NCBI RefSeq assembly: GCF_014201875.1 | Contig: NZ_JACHFL010000021.1 | Span: 14,649 to 78,648, forward strand | Direction of reading: 5' to 3' | Source: Deinococcus humi | GTDB taxonomy: Bacteria; Deinococcota; Deinococci; Deinococcales; Deinococcaceae | DNA: 64,000 bases | In this document: one piece after another, positions 1 to 8,469 of the stretch | Layout: the number at the start of each line of letters is the position of its first letter | Numbering within the stretch: position 1 is the stretch's first letter | Position numbers and translations under genes: made by a program | Notes under the pieces: model-generated | What the model saw: the letters and a program-made list of their open reading frames with translations, nothing else | Told to the model about the DNA's origin: nothing | Databases searched by the model: none

Positions 1-2
1 CC

Positions 3-3000
3 TTGACTGAGCTGGCTGGGAGTCTCTCTGGGCGGGCCAAAAAGACGCTGACTGCCTTACGGGCCAACAGCGCCATGCTTTTGCCCCCCATGATGACTGC
101 AGGCTGGGCTGCCCGCGCCAAACCTAACTTTGCCAACCGGCTGGGCGAGGCGCTGAAGTTCGTGTATGAGCTGGCCTACCCGTACCACCCGGATGCATTT
201 TTCACGCAATACGGCCTGTCTACGAATAATCTGTCCACCGCAACCATGATACTCGTAGCGGATTTAATGGAGAATTCTCTCGACAAAGAGAAAATTATTA
301 CTGGTGGGGCCAAGAAGGTGGCAGAAGACCTGCAAAAGATGCTCCAAAAAGAGTGGAAGGTCATTACGCTAAACAAGCAACTTGCCGTTCCTGAACTCAC
401 GAAGCTGAAACACGCCTGGCAAAGGCTTGATAACGTCTTCTCAGCAAAACTCAAGAGGCAAACGTCAGAAGAGGTGTTCCGAGAACTGCTAAGCCCACCT
501 TATGGCTATGATCAGAATACCCTATCGCTTATTTTTTCTGCCTGGTATGGAGTAAACAGCGACAGCATTACCCTGTCTGGGGCTAACGTTAGCCGTGCGG
601 CTCTCAGCGATAGGAAAGTCTACAAGAATCCGGGGAGCTTTCTCAAAATAATCTCGACTGCCTTTATTGAGAAAAGAGATATTCAGGAAGAACGGGCACA
701 CATTGATCTACTTCTTAGTAGGATGAGAAATCAGCAGAGCGAAGCAGCGGTCCTTGATGTTCTCAGATTATTTAGAGATTTCTTAGATAAAAATCCGAAA
801 TATGACTCTAATTATATTGAAAAGATAGAAAAGGCGATTGAAAAACTCGAAAATGGCTTGTCAAATATGGCAAAGCATGACGAATTCTTTAATAAATTTA
901 TCGCCGAGTTAAACAAAGCTTCTATCCACAATGTAGGTAGCTTGCATGAGCGTCTCAGAAATGGCGTGCCAGAGCTTACACTAGTAAAGTCCAAAAATGC
1001 GGGGCTTGAGGAGCTTAGCGAAAAGCTGATTAATAGGACTCAAGAACTCCTGGATGAATTTCTGAAGAGTGCTATAAAGCTGCATGACATATCGTCCTAT
1101 GAAAAGAACCTAGACAGTATCACTTCTGTCGCCAAGACCTTGAATAAGTTGGGCCTAACTGAAATGAAGGCTCAAACTGATGTGGCAGTGAATGAACTCA
1201 TTCAAGCCAAAGCAGGACTAGAAGCAGAAAAAGCAGAAAATGCCCATCTGCAGATAGTCAACAGCTATCCCACCTCTGGAACCCTTGACACTTTGCGCGC
1301 GACTCGTCAGAAACTGCGAACCTTCCCCCCGACGACTCTTCGAGTAAAGGAGTTGCTCGCTCAGAAACTTGAAGCTGTAGAGCATCTCATCTTACAATTG
1401 GAAAGTAACTTGACTGCCTGGGATGAAGTCATCAGCCGCGTCGTAGACGTCTCCAGTGCCGTTAAGCTCAACAATGAACTGCTCTCCCAGAGCGCCAAGT
1501 ACGAGGGCACGCCCGAGGCCGAGCGCGTCACTGAACTGCAGGGCAAGGCCGCAGCGCTAAGTCGCTATTTCTCTATTCTCAGTCAGAACAGCCCACTATA
1601 TGACCCCGCCGACGTGGAGCGGCGCTCGGTAGAATTGCAGGCATTGGCAGAGGAGTATGCCGGGCTACTCACGCCCGCCCAGCAGGAGGGTGTCGGCTCG
1701 GCCCTCAGCAAACTGTCTGAAAAGAAAGCCAACGAGGAAGCCAAAGCGGCCGAGTGGCTCTCACAGCAGCAGGCACGGTTTGCCACAGAGGACACCAAGG
1801 GCCTGGACAAAGTCCTCAACGCGCCGCCCCGCTTCCTGAGTGACGCTGGACAAGAAGCGCTCAGCGAACTGCGAAGCCTCCTGATTGACAAAGCCAGTAA
1901 GGGAGAACAAGAAGCTCAGCAACTCCGGCTGATTCGTTCGTTCGCTACCATGGGCAGCATATCTGCCCTAGAAGCCAACCTAAGCGAACTGGGAAAAATC
2001 ACGTCAGTGACTACTGGTGTGCAAGACGTGGTGAAGGAGCAGCGCGAGAAAACGGAGGCCGAACTTGCCCGCTTGCGTGGCCTACCCGCTAAATGGACAG
2101 CGGTACTGAGCGAGGCGACGACGGTACAGGCCCTCAGTAGTCTCGCCAAGGACCTGACCCGTCAGGAAGCCTATCTGCGTGGCACAAGCGACGAGGAAAC
2201 GGTAACGGAACTGACAACACGGGTGGAAACTGTGCAGGGCATCCTGCGGCGGGCAGACGACCTGCGGGGTAGCACTTCCATGCGCCTGCGCGACCTGACC
2301 GAGCGGCGAACCGAGCAAGAAAAGTTGAGCGGCGACCCAGCCCTTTCACCCGCGCAACAGCAACTGCTGACGAATGACGCCGCACACACCGCAAAACTCT
2401 TTGAGACGGAAATAAACAAACTTGATGCACGCCTCAGCACCTTCCAGGACAAGTTAGATGCCGTGCGGTCGCTGGCCGACCTGGACAAGGTCGAACTCGG
2501 CACTTTTCCCCGTGCGGGCTTGCCTGAAGACCGCCTGGGCCAGCTGAAAGCTTTGGAAGGGCAGCGTGACGCCTTACGTCCGCTTCTAAGCGAGCTCGCC
2601 ACGCTGGACCAGCAGCTTTGGCGCGACATTGGGGAAGCACAGGACCTGCTGCGCAAGTACACTGCTCTCTTTGAGGCTTCCGCGTGGTCTGAACGGCAGC
2701 GTCAACTGGTAGGCGATAAGCGGGCTTTGCTGGTGGAAAATCTGATAGGCAAGCGCCAGCAGGCCTCGGCGTGGCTCAGCAAGCATGAGGCAGCGCTGCC
2801 CACCCTTAATGCCCGAGGCCTGAGCCAACTGGAAAAGGAACTGGCTCAGCCTCAACCCTTCCTTGACGCTACTGAAAAGGGCCGCTTCGACGCTCTGCGT
2901 ACTGGTTTGCAAGCCCGCTTGGAAGAAGACCAGGCCCTGCAGATCGAAACCCTCTTCGAGAAGATCGAGTCGCCCCAACGCCGCGCTTCCCTGCTCACCC

Positions 3001-3035
3001 GCCTTCAGCAGATACTTGTGGCAGAGACAGCGTGA
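3..3035 (+). CDS. brxC: BrxC/PglY-like BREX protein, C-terminal part (partial at left edge)
   Basis: About 1010 residues are visible and the frame is open to the window edge, so the true start and the P-loop ATPase domain expected in BrxC/PglY proteins lie outside. The visible part is charged and helix-rich with long coiled-coil-like stretches. An early segment carries LLSPPYGYDQNTL (about residues 163-175), of the kind seen in large BrxC/DUF6079-type proteins. Its stop overlaps the GTG start of pglZ by 4 bp, so the two are translationally coupled. In BREX, BrxC is the large ATPase scaffold working with PglZ. The name rests mainly on the neighbours pglZ and brxL; the sequence alone would only say large coiled-coil protein. 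The middle of the gene is visibly more AT-rich than its 3' end. Confidence 0.75.
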   Translation: MTELAGSLSGRAKKTLTALRANSAMLLPPMMTAGWAARAKPNFANRLGEALKFVYELAYPYHPDAFFTQYGLSTNNLSTATMILVADLMENSLDKEKIITGGAKKVAEDLQKMLQKEWKVITLNKQLAVPELTKLKHAWQRLDNVFSAKLKRQTSEEVFRELLSPPYGYDQNTLSLIFSAWYGVNSDSITLSGANVSRAALSDRKVYKNPGSFLKIISTAFIEKRDIQEERAHIDLLLSRMRNQQSEAAVLDVLRLFRDFLDKNPKYDSNYIEKIEKAIEKLENGLSNMAKHDEFFNKFIAELNKASIHNVGSLHERLRNGVPELTLVKSKNAGLEELSEKLINRTQELLDEFLKSAIKLHDISSYEKNLDSITSVAKTLNKLGLTEMKAQTDVAVNELIQAKAGLEAEKAENAHLQIVNSYPTSGTLDTLRATRQKLRTFPPTTLRVKELLAQKLEAVEHLILQLESNLTAWDEVISRVVDVSSAVKLNNELLSQSAKYEGTPEAERVTELQGKAAALSRYFSILSQNSPLYDPADVERRSVELQALAEEYAGLLTPAQQEGVGSALSKLSEKKANEEAKAAEWLSQQQARFATEDTKGLDKVLNAPPRFLSDAGQEALSELRSLLIDKASKGEQEAQQLRLIRSFATMGSISALEANLSELGKITSVTTGVQDVVKEQREKTEAELARLRGLPAKWTAVLSEATTVQALSSLAKDLTRQEAYLRGTSDEETVTELTTRVETVQGILRRADDLRGSTSMRLRDLTERRTEQEKLSGDPALSPAQQQLLTNDAAHTAKLFETEINKLDARLSTFQDKLDAVRSLADLDKVELGTFPRAGLPEDRLGQLKALEGQRDALRPLLSELATLDQQLWRDIGEAQDLLRKYTALFEASAWSERQRQLVGDKRALLVENLIGKRQQASAWLSKHEAALPTLNARGLSQLEKELAQPQPFLDATEKGRFDALRTGLQARLEEDQALQIETLFEKIESPQRRASLLTRLQQILVAETA

Positions 3036-5161
3036 GCGGCCCCTACTTTCTGGATAAGGCTGGAGATGCCGCCCTTCCCGAAGGGGCAGTTGAGGTGGAC
3101 ACAGAGGCCGACTTTCTCCGCCTTGCTCTCACCGATTCCCCGCTACTCATCCGTGGCAGGGTGACGGCCTGGGCCGAAGCGTTTGCCGAGGGCCGCGACA
3201 TCACGGTTTTGCTGGTTCAGTCCCCGGCCAGCGAGTTGCAGCAACTTCTGCCGGGAATAGGCAGTGAAACCGCTGAGCAACTACTTGTGCAGTGGCCCAG
3301 CCTCGCTCAACCGCACACCCGCCAGAGCCTCGCTACGCTGGGAACTGCTCTGGCAGACGAGCTGCAGCTCGGAACTGCTGAGCATGCCGCGCACTGGCTC
3401 CTGCAGCGGATCAACTCGGCACCGGAAAAACGTAGTCTGCTGGAGAGTCTGGGGCCAGCCCTGACCGAGAGTGTTTGGGAAGAGTGGCGTCCGGTATATC
3501 TCGCCCCCCCTGATAAGGCCGCTGACCTGCTGTTTTCGTGGATTGGCCTGGGAGGCATGTCTCGAGACTGGCCCGCTCCCTTTCCTGCCACCCTCACAGG
3601 CGAGGCCGAGCAGCGCGTAAAAGACTTCATCGCTCACGCTGTCGCCGCCCAAGGCCTGACCGCCTTTGAACGCTGGCAGGCTGATGGGGCAGCCGTGCAG
3701 GTGCTGCGCTTAGGCGCGGTGGCCACGGCACAATGGTTGAGAGAGCACCCTGAACAGCTCACCCCTGCCGCCCTGCAACGCTTGCGCGACTACCTGCCCA
3801 CTAAGACTTCCCAGGACCTCGCGGCCCGTCTGCCTGTGCGCCTCCCCGCTCCGCCTCCCGCCGACCCTGCTGCGTGGAGCGAGTGGATGGCGCGAGAATA
3901 TCTGCCTTACCGTACCTCGCAAAATCCCGACCTCTTGGCTCTCTCGCCTATTCTTCGTAGCTTCGCCGAGCAGTTCCTGCTGTCCTACTCTGCGGCGCTC
4001 AACATCGGCATCCACGCTGAGCATCTGGTGTGGCAGCGCACCGCCGCTCTGCGCCACAGTCAGACACTGACGCTGGTGGTCATTGCCGATGGCCTGAGCC
4101 TCTACGACCTCACCACGCTGCAAGGCCACTTGGCCCAGCAGGACACTGACCAACGCCTGAGCGACTGCGGCGTGCAGGTGGCGTTCCCCGCCCTGCCGAC
4201 CATCACACATCAGGCCAAACCTGCGCTGGTGGGGGGAGTTGCCCCTATTCTGAGCAGTGATGCCCAGCCACTCGGCCCGAGTCACACACAGGAGACCAAG
4301 GTGGAGGCGGCACTGCGCGAAGGCAAGCAGGGCGACATCGTCTTCTGGAATTACGTCAGAACCGATAAGCTCTATCACGATGCTGGCACCCTCAGTCAGG
4401 CCCGTACCGAGGCCAATGCCACCTTGCTGGGGCTGGCCGAGCGAATTCTAGGCCTGATGCTCAACGCCATTCCTAAGAACATGCCTGCCCAACTGGTCAT
4501 CACTAGCGACCACGGTCGCCTGCTACTCCCCGCGAGGCGTACTACTCCTCCGCCCGCAGGTTTCAAGCCTGAAGGCCGCGCCGCTTCTGGGGAGTGGCAG
4601 GATATTCCCGCTTCTGGCTTTGAACTGCGGGAGGAGTATGCCTTGCTGGGGCGCACCCGTTTCGGTCTGAACGAGGACGCAGCCGTAATGTGGGGAAACG
4701 AGATGTTCATGATGTCAAATGGCGCGACGGGCGGCGAGATTTGCCCGCATGGTGGCATTACCCCTGAAGAAGTGCTAATTCCGTGGGCTGTTTACGCCCG
4801 TGACCTCTCCTTCCGTCTGCCGACCTTCGAGGTAACGGGGCAGGGAATGGCAGAGGAAGTAGGGAAGCTGCGAATCCGGGCCATCAACGCCAACGCCTTG
4901 CCACTGACCGTTTCCGCAGCGGCGGGGATGCTGGCGGAGCGCCTGCCGCTCTCCCTCCCCTGGACACTCCCGGCCAACGACGTCACCGAACTGGAAGTCC
5001 CGCTGAGCAGTTGGCCCAAAAAATCCGAACTCGCCGCCCTGCAACTGCGCTTGAGTGTTCGCGCGGGTGAGGCCGCGGCGCAAAACGTAAGTGCACAAGT
5101 CCATCTGGAGAGCGAAGAGCTGTACTCTTCCACCGATGACATTCTGGACGGTTTGCTGTGA
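3032..5161 (+). CDS. pglZ: PglZ, alkaline-phosphatase-superfamily BREX protein
   Basis: 709 residues. The PglZ core shows an alkaline-phosphatase-like metal site: VVIADGLSLYDL (about residues 349-360), a following TITHQAKPALVGG segment, FWNYVRTDKLYHD, and ITSDHGR (about 489-495). PglZ is the signature protein of all BREX phage-defence types; a metal-dependent nuclease or phosphatase activity is known for the superfamily. The GTG start overlaps the brxC stop (GTGA) and its own stop overlaps the brxL GTG, so this is one tightly coupled operon. The N-terminal 320 residues are helical and less conserved, as usual for the family. No frameshift or missing motif was seen, so it looks intact. Confidence 0.9.
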   Translation: MSGPYFLDKAGDAALPEGAVEVDTEADFLRLALTDSPLLIRGRVTAWAEAFAEGRDITVLLVQSPASELQQLLPGIGSETAEQLLVQWPSLAQPHTRQSLATLGTALADELQLGTAEHAAHWLLQRINSAPEKRSLLESLGPALTESVWEEWRPVYLAPPDKAADLLFSWIGLGGMSRDWPAPFPATLTGEAEQRVKDFIAHAVAAQGLTAFERWQADGAAVQVLRLGAVATAQWLREHPEQLTPAALQRLRDYLPTKTSQDLAARLPVRLPAPPPADPAAWSEWMAREYLPYRTSQNPDLLALSPILRSFAEQFLLSYSAALNIGIHAEHLVWQRTAALRHSQTLTLVVIADGLSLYDLTTLQGHLAQQDTDQRLSDCGVQVAFPALPTITHQAKPALVGGVAPILSSDAQPLGPSHTQETKVEAALREGKQGDIVFWNYVRTDKLYHDAGTLSQARTEANATLLGLAERILGLMLNAIPKNMPAQLVITSDHGRLLLPARRTTPPPAGFKPEGRAASGEWQDIPASGFELREEYALLGRTRFGLNEDAAVMWGNEMFMMSNGATGGEICPHGGITPEEVLIPWAVYARDLSFRLPTFEVTGQGMAEEVGKLRIRAINANALPLTVSAAAGMLAERLPLSLPWTLPANDVTELEVPLSSWPKKSELAALQLRLSVRAGEAAAQNVSAQVHLESEELYSSTDDILDGLL

Positions 5162-6648
5162 CTTTCTCTGAAACGGATTTTTTCCCAGTGGACGCGCCTC
5201 AAGCAGGTCTGTTGGGCGCGGATGAACTCAGGGCGCTGAACGAAAAAGTAGCCGCCGTCTTCAAGTCTCTCGCCATCGATAAGCGCCGTCTGCCTGCCAG
5301 TCAGCTTGGCGGGCGCGGCATTCCGGCGTACGTGGCCGAGTGGGTGCTGGAAAAAGTGGTGCCCGGCCAGGGTGAACTGACTGCCGCCGAGGCGACCAAA
5401 GTGCTCGAATGGGCGGCAAAAGTCATTCCAGGGCCGAGTGAGCAGAACATCATTAAGCACAGGCTTGCGCAGGGACAAACGGTCAAGGTGCTGACCCCGC
5501 TTCAGGCCGAAGTGCAGATTAAGAAGGGCAAGGAACCAGAACGGGTCGCGCAACTTAGTCTGCTTGGCATCTCGGACGCCTACATTTCCGACGCCCTGCT
5601 CGATGAGTATCCCGACCTATTGCGCCAGGGGATGTGGGGCGTGGTGCAACTCGGTGCCCTACCGGACGGTGTCGCGGTGCTGTCCTTTCAGCCGATGCAG
5701 GCAAGCATCAACCTGAACCTCTACAAGGAAGCCCGCAAGAAATTCACCCTGCATGAGTGGCGTGCGGTGTTGCTGACCACACTGGGCTTTGACCCCTCGG
5801 CCTTCAGCGAAACCCAGCAGACTTGGCTGCTGTGCCGCCTGCTGCCACTCGTTCAGAAGAACATGCACATGATGGAACTTGCCCCCAAGGGCACGGGCAA
5901 GAGTTTTATGTACGAGAATATCAGCCCCAAAGTCCGCCTGATCAGCGGGGGCAACATCTCGCCCGCTGTGCTTTTCGTCAACAACGCCAGCGGTAACTGG
6001 GGGCTGCTCGCCCGCTTTAAGGTCGTCGTGCTCGACGAGGTGCAGACCTCAAAGTTCGAGAAGCCGGAGGAAATTGTGGGCGGCCTGAAGGGCTACCTCG
6101 CCAACGGCAAACTCACACGCGGCGGCCTTCACGAGACGGCGAGCGACTGCGGCTTCGTGATGCTGGCGAACATCACGCTCGACGACGAGCAGCGCCCGTT
6201 GAAAAACTCGCTGGTGGAGGAGTTGCCGAAGTTCCTGCGCGAAACGGCCTTCCTCGACCGCATCAAGGCGTTGGTTCCGGGCTGGGAGTTGCCCAAGCTG
6301 AGTTCCCGTCTGCTCGTCAGCCTCGACTCGCCACTGACGGTGGGCCTCAAATCCGACTTTTTCGGTGACGCCCTCGTCGCACTGCGCGAAGACCTGACCG
6401 CCGAGAGTTATGCGTCCCGCGCCGTCAAACTCGGGGGCAAGATGCCCTACCGCCGCAACGAGGAAGCGGTGCGCAGCATGGCGGCGGGGCTGATGAAAAT
6501 TCAATTTCCGCACGGCGAGGTTTCTTCTGAGGACTTCTACGCCTACTGTTTCAAGCCTGCTATTCGCCTGCGGCAGGGCATCTGGGATGAGTTGTACGGC
6601 CTCGACAGCGAGTACCGGCAGTACGAAGCCCTCATCAAGCAGGCCTAA
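5158..6648 (+). CDS. brxL: BrxL, short-form Lon-related AAA+ ATPase of BREX
   Basis: 496 residues, shorter than the roughly 680-residue BrxL of type 1 BREX. Walker A APKGTGKS lies near residues 242-249 and Walker B VVVLDEVQ near 289-296, followed by GGLKGYLANGKLTRG, which is typical of BrxL. I see no Lon-type Ser-Lys proteolytic domain at the C-terminus, consistent with the short BrxL class. BrxL forms DNA-binding AAA+ rings that act against phage. The GTG start overlaps the pglZ stop by 4 bp, and the next gene starts 2 bp after its stop, so all four genes are probably one transcript. Confidence 0.88.
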   Translation: MTFSETDFFPVDAPQAGLLGADELRALNEKVAAVFKSLAIDKRRLPASQLGGRGIPAYVAEWVLEKVVPGQGELTAAEATKVLEWAAKVIPGPSEQNIIKHRLAQGQTVKVLTPLQAEVQIKKGKEPERVAQLSLLGISDAYISDALLDEYPDLLRQGMWGVVQLGALPDGVAVLSFQPMQASINLNLYKEARKKFTLHEWRAVLLTTLGFDPSAFSETQQTWLLCRLLPLVQKNMHMMELAPKGTGKSFMYENISPKVRLISGGNISPAVLFVNNASGNWGLLARFKVVVLDEVQTSKFEKPEEIVGGLKGYLANGKLTRGGLHETASDCGFVMLANITLDDEQRPLKNSLVEELPKFLRETAFLDRIKALVPGWELPKLSSRLLVSLDSPLTVGLKSDFFGDALVALREDLTAESYASRAVKLGGKMPYRRNEEAVRSMAAGLMKIQFPHGEVSSEDFYAYCFKPAIRLRQGIWDELYGLDSEYRQYEALIKQA

Positions 6649-6650
6649 CA

Positions 6651-7835
6651 ATGACTCGGCGCGAATTCATCTACCTTGACTACAACGCCACGACGCCCTG
6701 CGACCCCCGGGTGTTGGAGGTCATGCTGCCCCACTTCACCGAACATTTCGCTAACCCATCAAGTTCCACTCACCCGGCGGGAAGGAGGGCAGCGGACGCT
6801 CTCGAAGAGGCGCGGGAGCAGGTGGCAGGGCTGTTCGGAGCCAGTGCGCGGGACGTAATTTTCACCTCGGGGGCAACCGAGAGTAACAATCTCGCCCTCT
6901 ACGGCGTGGCCCGCGCGGCGCTGCGGGAAGGCGACCGCCGCCAACGCATCGTGACCTTACCCACAGAGCATAAGGCGGTGCTGGAGCCTGTCGCCGACCT
7001 CGCTGTGCTGGGCTTCGACGTGCAGTACGCGCCTGTGCACCGGGACGGGCAGGTGGATCTGGCGGCGCTGGTGGAGCTGGTGGACACTAACACACTGCTA
7101 GTCTCCATTCAGGCCGCCAACAGTGAGGTCGGGACGCTGCAACCGCTAGCGGAGATCGGGGCGCTCACCCGCGCGGTGGGGGCTTACTTCCACACCGATG
7201 CCACCCAGGCGGTGGGTCGCGTAGCGCTCGACTGGCGTAGCCTGCCCGCCGACCTGCTGTCCCTGAGCAGTCACAAAATCTATGGTCCTAAGGGGGCAGG
7301 TGCTCTGCTCGCCCGCCGTGCGCTCAGGCAGGGCAAGCTTGACCCGCTGACTCGAGGGGGCGGGCAGGAAGGCAAGCTGCGGGCAGGAACGCAGAATGTC
7401 CCTGCCCTGGTGGGCTTTGGCCTCGCCTGCGAACTGATGGCGGGGGAGGGGCTAGCCGAAGCCGAGCGCCAGCGTGGCTTGCGGGACGAGTTCGAAAGGC
7501 GCTTAAGCGAGGCGCTGCCCCAGGTTTCTTTCAATGGGCGCGGAGCAGAGCGCCTGCCCAATACCAGCAGTGTCACTGTGCCGGGCGTGGAGGCCGACGC
7601 ACTTCTGATGCACTTGCCGAACCTCGGCCTCAGTCTCGGTTCGGCCTGTAACTCGGGGGCTCTGGAACCATCGTATGTGTTGACGGAGCTTGGATTGTCG
7701 GGAGAGATCGCCTCCTCAACCTTCCGCATGAGCCTAGGCAAAAACACGAGTCGGGAAGACGTACAGAGAGCCGTAACGGACATCGCCCAAGGGTTCGAAA
7801 CGCTTCACCTTGCTGAGGCTGGGTCACCTCTGTAA
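6651..7835 (+). CDS. Cysteine desulfurase (IscS/DndA-like) in the BREX operon
   Basis: 394 residues, fold-type I PLP enzyme of the NifS/IscS/DndA family, which moves sulfur from L-cysteine to an active-site cysteine. Seen: GATESNNLAL, the PLP-lysine motif SSHKIYGPKGAG (Lys near residue 208) and the catalytic-cysteine loop GSACNSG (near 330-336; housekeeping IscS usually has GSACTS). It starts 2 bp after brxL, so it is part of the operon rather than an isc/suf cluster; no IscU, SufBCD or tRNA thiolation gene is near. DndA-type desulfurases feed DNA phosphorothioation, and type 4 BREX carries a DndC-like PAPS-reductase protein (BrxP). Role as sulfur donor for a BREX-linked DNA modification is an inference. 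The operon appears to end here. Confidence 0.9.
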   Translation: MTRREFIYLDYNATTPCDPRVLEVMLPHFTEHFANPSSSTHPAGRRAADALEEAREQVAGLFGASARDVIFTSGATESNNLALYGVARAALREGDRRQRIVTLPTEHKAVLEPVADLAVLGFDVQYAPVHRDGQVDLAALVELVDTNTLLVSIQAANSEVGTLQPLAEIGALTRAVGAYFHTDATQAVGRVALDWRSLPADLLSLSSHKIYGPKGAGALLARRALRQGKLDPLTRGGGQEGKLRAGTQNVPALVGFGLACELMAGEGLAEAERQRGLRDEFERRLSEALPQVSFNGRGAERLPNTSSVTVPGVEADALLMHLPNLGLSLGSACNSGALEPSYVLTELGLSGEIASSTFRMSLGKNTSREDVQRAVTDIAQGFETLHLAEAGSPL

Positions 7836-8202
7836 TTGGTGAAAGTGAAGCAATGGTACGGGTCTTTGTGGAGGCCAGAGAACTAAGCTCCCACTCGTCT
7901 TGGCGCCTCAAAACCATCTGGGCGAGCGTGAAGTCATGAACGTCAGGCCGTAGAGCCTCCTGGCGCTGATGCTGCTGACGGTCTGTGTGCCCAAGGAGAA
8001 ATCGATAAGTGATACACACGTCATGAATGACATCCGAGGCGTTCTCAGGCAGTTTGAGTAATGTCGACGAAAAACGAGTGCGAAAGAATGTACGCCGAAG
8101 GGGGAGGGGCAGGCGGGTGTTACCTGTCGAAGGCTGCTAACGCGCAGACGACCTAGGATCTGTTAGACGGGCACAACTAAGCGGGTCTGTGGTGATTTAG
8201 GG

Positions 8203-8379
8203 GTGATCCGGGAATTTGATGGCAGTGTGCCGCCTCACCGGGGGCACACTGCTGTGGTGCGGCTGAACGACATCCACGGGCCGACGTCCTGGCCCCCAGA
8301 CTTTGCCCACGCCAGTTTCTGTAGGCTGGATTTCACCCGGGACGGCGTGCGGCACGTCCTAGACTTCAAAATTGATTGA
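8203..8379 (+). CDS. Possible small hypothetical protein in the gap after the BREX operon
   Basis: A 58-codon GTG-initiated frame ending in LDFKID. Its product is polar with several His and Trp residues and is not recognised. No well-spaced ribosome site is present, so this may be a gene remnant. The rest of 7836-8469 holds nothing else I can support as coding: no terminator, tRNA or IS end was recognised. Kept only because this stretch reads better than the other frames of the gap. Confidence 0.2.
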   Translation: MIREFDGSVPPHRGHTAVVRLNDIHGPTSWPPDFAHASFCRLDFTRDGVRHVLDFKID

Positions 8380-8469
8380 ACCTGAATCACTCGATTTCAC
8401 TGTCCATACCCTCGCCACGCCCTCAATTGCCCCGCAAAAATTCGCCAAACTCTTTTAGCCTGGTCATGT

